Below are positions 56,283 through 57,433 of a stretch of DNA of 57,433 nt, in pieces. The DNA lies in assembly GCA_034428935.1 (NCBI GenBank), contig DAOUHB010000142.1, positions 1 to 57,433 of the forward strand, read 5' to 3'. The first letter of the stretch is position 1; every line of letters starts with the position of its first letter. The notes under the pieces were generated by a model, which was given only the letters and a program-made list of their open reading frames with translations, was not told the DNA's origin and ran no database searches. Origin of the DNA: JAAYZQ01 sp034428935. GTDB taxonomy: Bacteria; Chloroflexota; Anaerolineae; JAAYZQ01. The translations under genes and the position numbers were made by a program.

Positions 56283-57433
56283 CTAGCTCTCCGGCTCCTC
56301 GATCATGATCAACACCGACGTCTTGCCCGAATCGTCGGCGTTGATGGTTACGTTGGCGGTGCGCCCTTCCTTGGAGTATTGGAGCATGAACATGCCCGAA
56401 AACTCTTCAGCGCTGACCTCGGTCCAGCCGTTGGCCGGCATCTGGGCCTTGTAGTAGTCGCTAATCTCGGCCGGCGTCTGCGCCGTGTTGTAGGTGATCA
56501 TGCCAAAGGCATTGCTCACCTCTTCCGCGTCCTCCGGAATGGGCAGATCCTCCGGCATCTGGCCGCTGGCCAGGGCCTCTTCAGGGATCTCGATGGTGAA
56601 GGGCTGGTTCACATCGCGCATATCAAAGGTGATTTCCATGCGCCCGTCGTCCAGAACCTGTTCTTCGGCTCCCATATCGGCCTCGAGGTCAGTTCCCACC
56701 AGGACCATCTCCATGTGGACGATATAGTTGCCATCTTTGGCCACGTACAGCTCGCCGCTGGCCTCTGTGATGTCGCCGACCTCGCCCCACACCTTGGAGG
56801 TCATGCATTCCTTTGCATCCTCGGTGGACAGCGTAAAGTGCAGCGTCTCGATGCCCTCGTAGTCGGTATCGCGTTGCTGCTTCCAGCCACAGGTGTCGTC
56901 GAGGAGGTCATCGGGCTCGATGAGCCCCATATCGGCCGACATTTCATCGGTGCTGGGCATGCTTAGCCATTGGTCGCCAAACTGGACGTAAGTGGTGCCC
57001 TCGACCTGGTACATATCGATGGCACCCCCGGGGTCTACCCCCTCCAAACCCTGGCCGGTCATCTGGATGTGCTGTGCCTGCGGGTCGCTCGTGTACTCCA
57101 TGAGAAACTCCAGGCTGCTGTCGACTGCCTCGCCGCCCTGGGTCCCCGAGACCTTCATGGTCATCGTGGCACGGTAGCTGGTCAGGTCCGACGCGGACGA
57201 CAGATCCTCCAGGTTCAGGCCTGCTGCTTCCTCGGCCGGCTCTTCGACAGACGTTTCGGCCGTTGGTTCGGGCACGTCGGTGGGGGGTGGAACGGGAGTA
57301 TCGGTAGGCGCTGGTGCCGTGGTAGACTGGGGTGCCGTGGTGGCCGCGGGCTCTACTGCAGTCGCGGCCGGCTCGGGCTCTCCGCCGCAGGCCGCCAGAA
57401 TGGCCACCAGGGCAAAGAGCAGTAGTGCGACGA
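56283..57433 (-). CDS. Lipoprotein of unknown function, 5' end outside the window
   Basis: The frame is open to the window edge, where it encodes a hydrophobic signal (LLLFALVAILAAC) with lipobox LAAC, so the true start is beyond 57433. About 380 residues are visible. A Pro/Thr/Ala linker follows the Cys, then a domain with MTMKVSGTQGG, FLMEYTSDPQ, YQVEGTTYVQFGDQWL and YIVHMEMVLVG strands that resembles LppX/LolA-like lipoprotein folds. A second, C-terminal domain carries ISDYYKAQMPANGWTEV. Function unknown. Confidence 0.75.
   Translation of the reverse strand, partial: VALLLFALVAILAACGGEPEPAATAVEPAATTAPQSTTAPAPTDTPVPPPTDVPEPTAETSVEEPAEEAAGLNLEDLSSASDLTSYRATMTMKVSGTQGGEAVDSSLEFLMEYTSDPQAQHIQMTGQGLEGVDPGGAIDMYQVEGTTYVQFGDQWLSMPSTDEMSADMGLIEPDDLLDDTCGWKQQRDTDYEGIETLHFTLSTEDAKECMTSKVWGEVGDITEASGELYVAKDGNYIVHMEMVLVGTDLEADMGAEEQVLDDGRMEITFDMRDVNQPFTIEIPEEALASGQMPEDLPIPEDAEEVSNAFGMITYNTAQTPAEISDYYKAQMPANGWTEVSAEEFSGMFMLQYSKEGRTANVTINADDSGKTSVLIMIEEPES

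Overview
This 57.4 kb window is a high-GC bacterial chromosome segment. The gene content fits a Chloroflexota-like (Anaerolineae/Caldilineae-type) organism: a single-polypeptide SSB with two OB folds, a DHH phosphatase carrying CBS and DRTGG domains, a large SARP/NB-ARC/TPR regulator, many lipobox proteins, and a tungsten-type aldehyde oxidoreductase. This assignment is an inference from gene families, not from a marker phylogeny. I see no rRNA, tRNA, CRISPR array, IS element or phage gene. Promoters are unusually easy to read: about fifteen have a -35 and a -10 separated by exactly 17 bp, and several of them decide a start codon.

Bases 1-9000 form an accessory strip of small, mostly single-gene units on the plus strand: NUDIX, RidA, a pterin-dehydratase/VOC fusion, a Tat-exported sulfatase, an alpha/beta hydrolase, two PhnB-like VOC proteins, a toroid (squalene-cyclase-like) protein, DUF1801 and an SGNH lipoprotein. 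Two of these units share a near-identical promoter block. Bases 9000-13800 hold a Crp/Fnr regulator divergent from a respiratory-looking cluster: a lipoprotein, an 8-TM protein, a 12-TM heme-copper-oxidase-like protein, a SUMF1-fold lipoprotein and a frameshifted heme O synthase remnant. Bases 13800-18400 hold a peptidoglycan-type deacetylase, a VapC/AbrB toxin-antitoxin pair, and a collapsed LacI-sulfatase-anSME operon whose promoter, operator and anSME gene survive.

Bases 18400-26500 encode a SARP-type regulator and, behind a perfect sigma70 consensus promoter, an ABC efflux system made of a duplicated MacB-like permease, a membrane fusion protein and an ATPase. Bases 26500-36000 (minus strand) hold a TPR-RecQ fusion, a dual-OB protein, two DUF488 proteins, a winged-helix/zinc-ribbon membrane protein, a TPR protein, the DHH/CBS/DRTGG phosphatase, a HEAT-repeat protein and RsmD. 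Bases 36000-42300 are core genome: RelA/SpoT, a membrane-anchored parvulin-like chaperone, the rpsF-ssb-rpsR operon and YchF.

Bases 42400-57433 centre on cofactor and nucleoside metabolism. On the plus strand lie a UroD-family protein, MoeA, MobB, a DUF1540-like acidic protein, an amidohydrolase-CYTH fusion, a GNAT protein and an OSBS/NSAR enolase-superfamily enzyme. On the minus strand is an operon of polyferredoxin, tungsten-type aldehyde oxidoreductase, MoaD/ThiS carrier, exonuclease III and MTA phosphorylase. Behind it are a two-subunit CoA-transferase and a lipoprotein that runs off the window. The strongest candidate for something undescribed is the leader RNA of the aldehyde oxidoreductase operon: promoter, 8-nt antiterminator arm, intrinsic terminator, then the ferredoxin gene. 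Next are the amidohydrolase-CYTH fusion, the heme-copper-like cluster and the DUF488/dual-OB/TPR-RecQ cluster.
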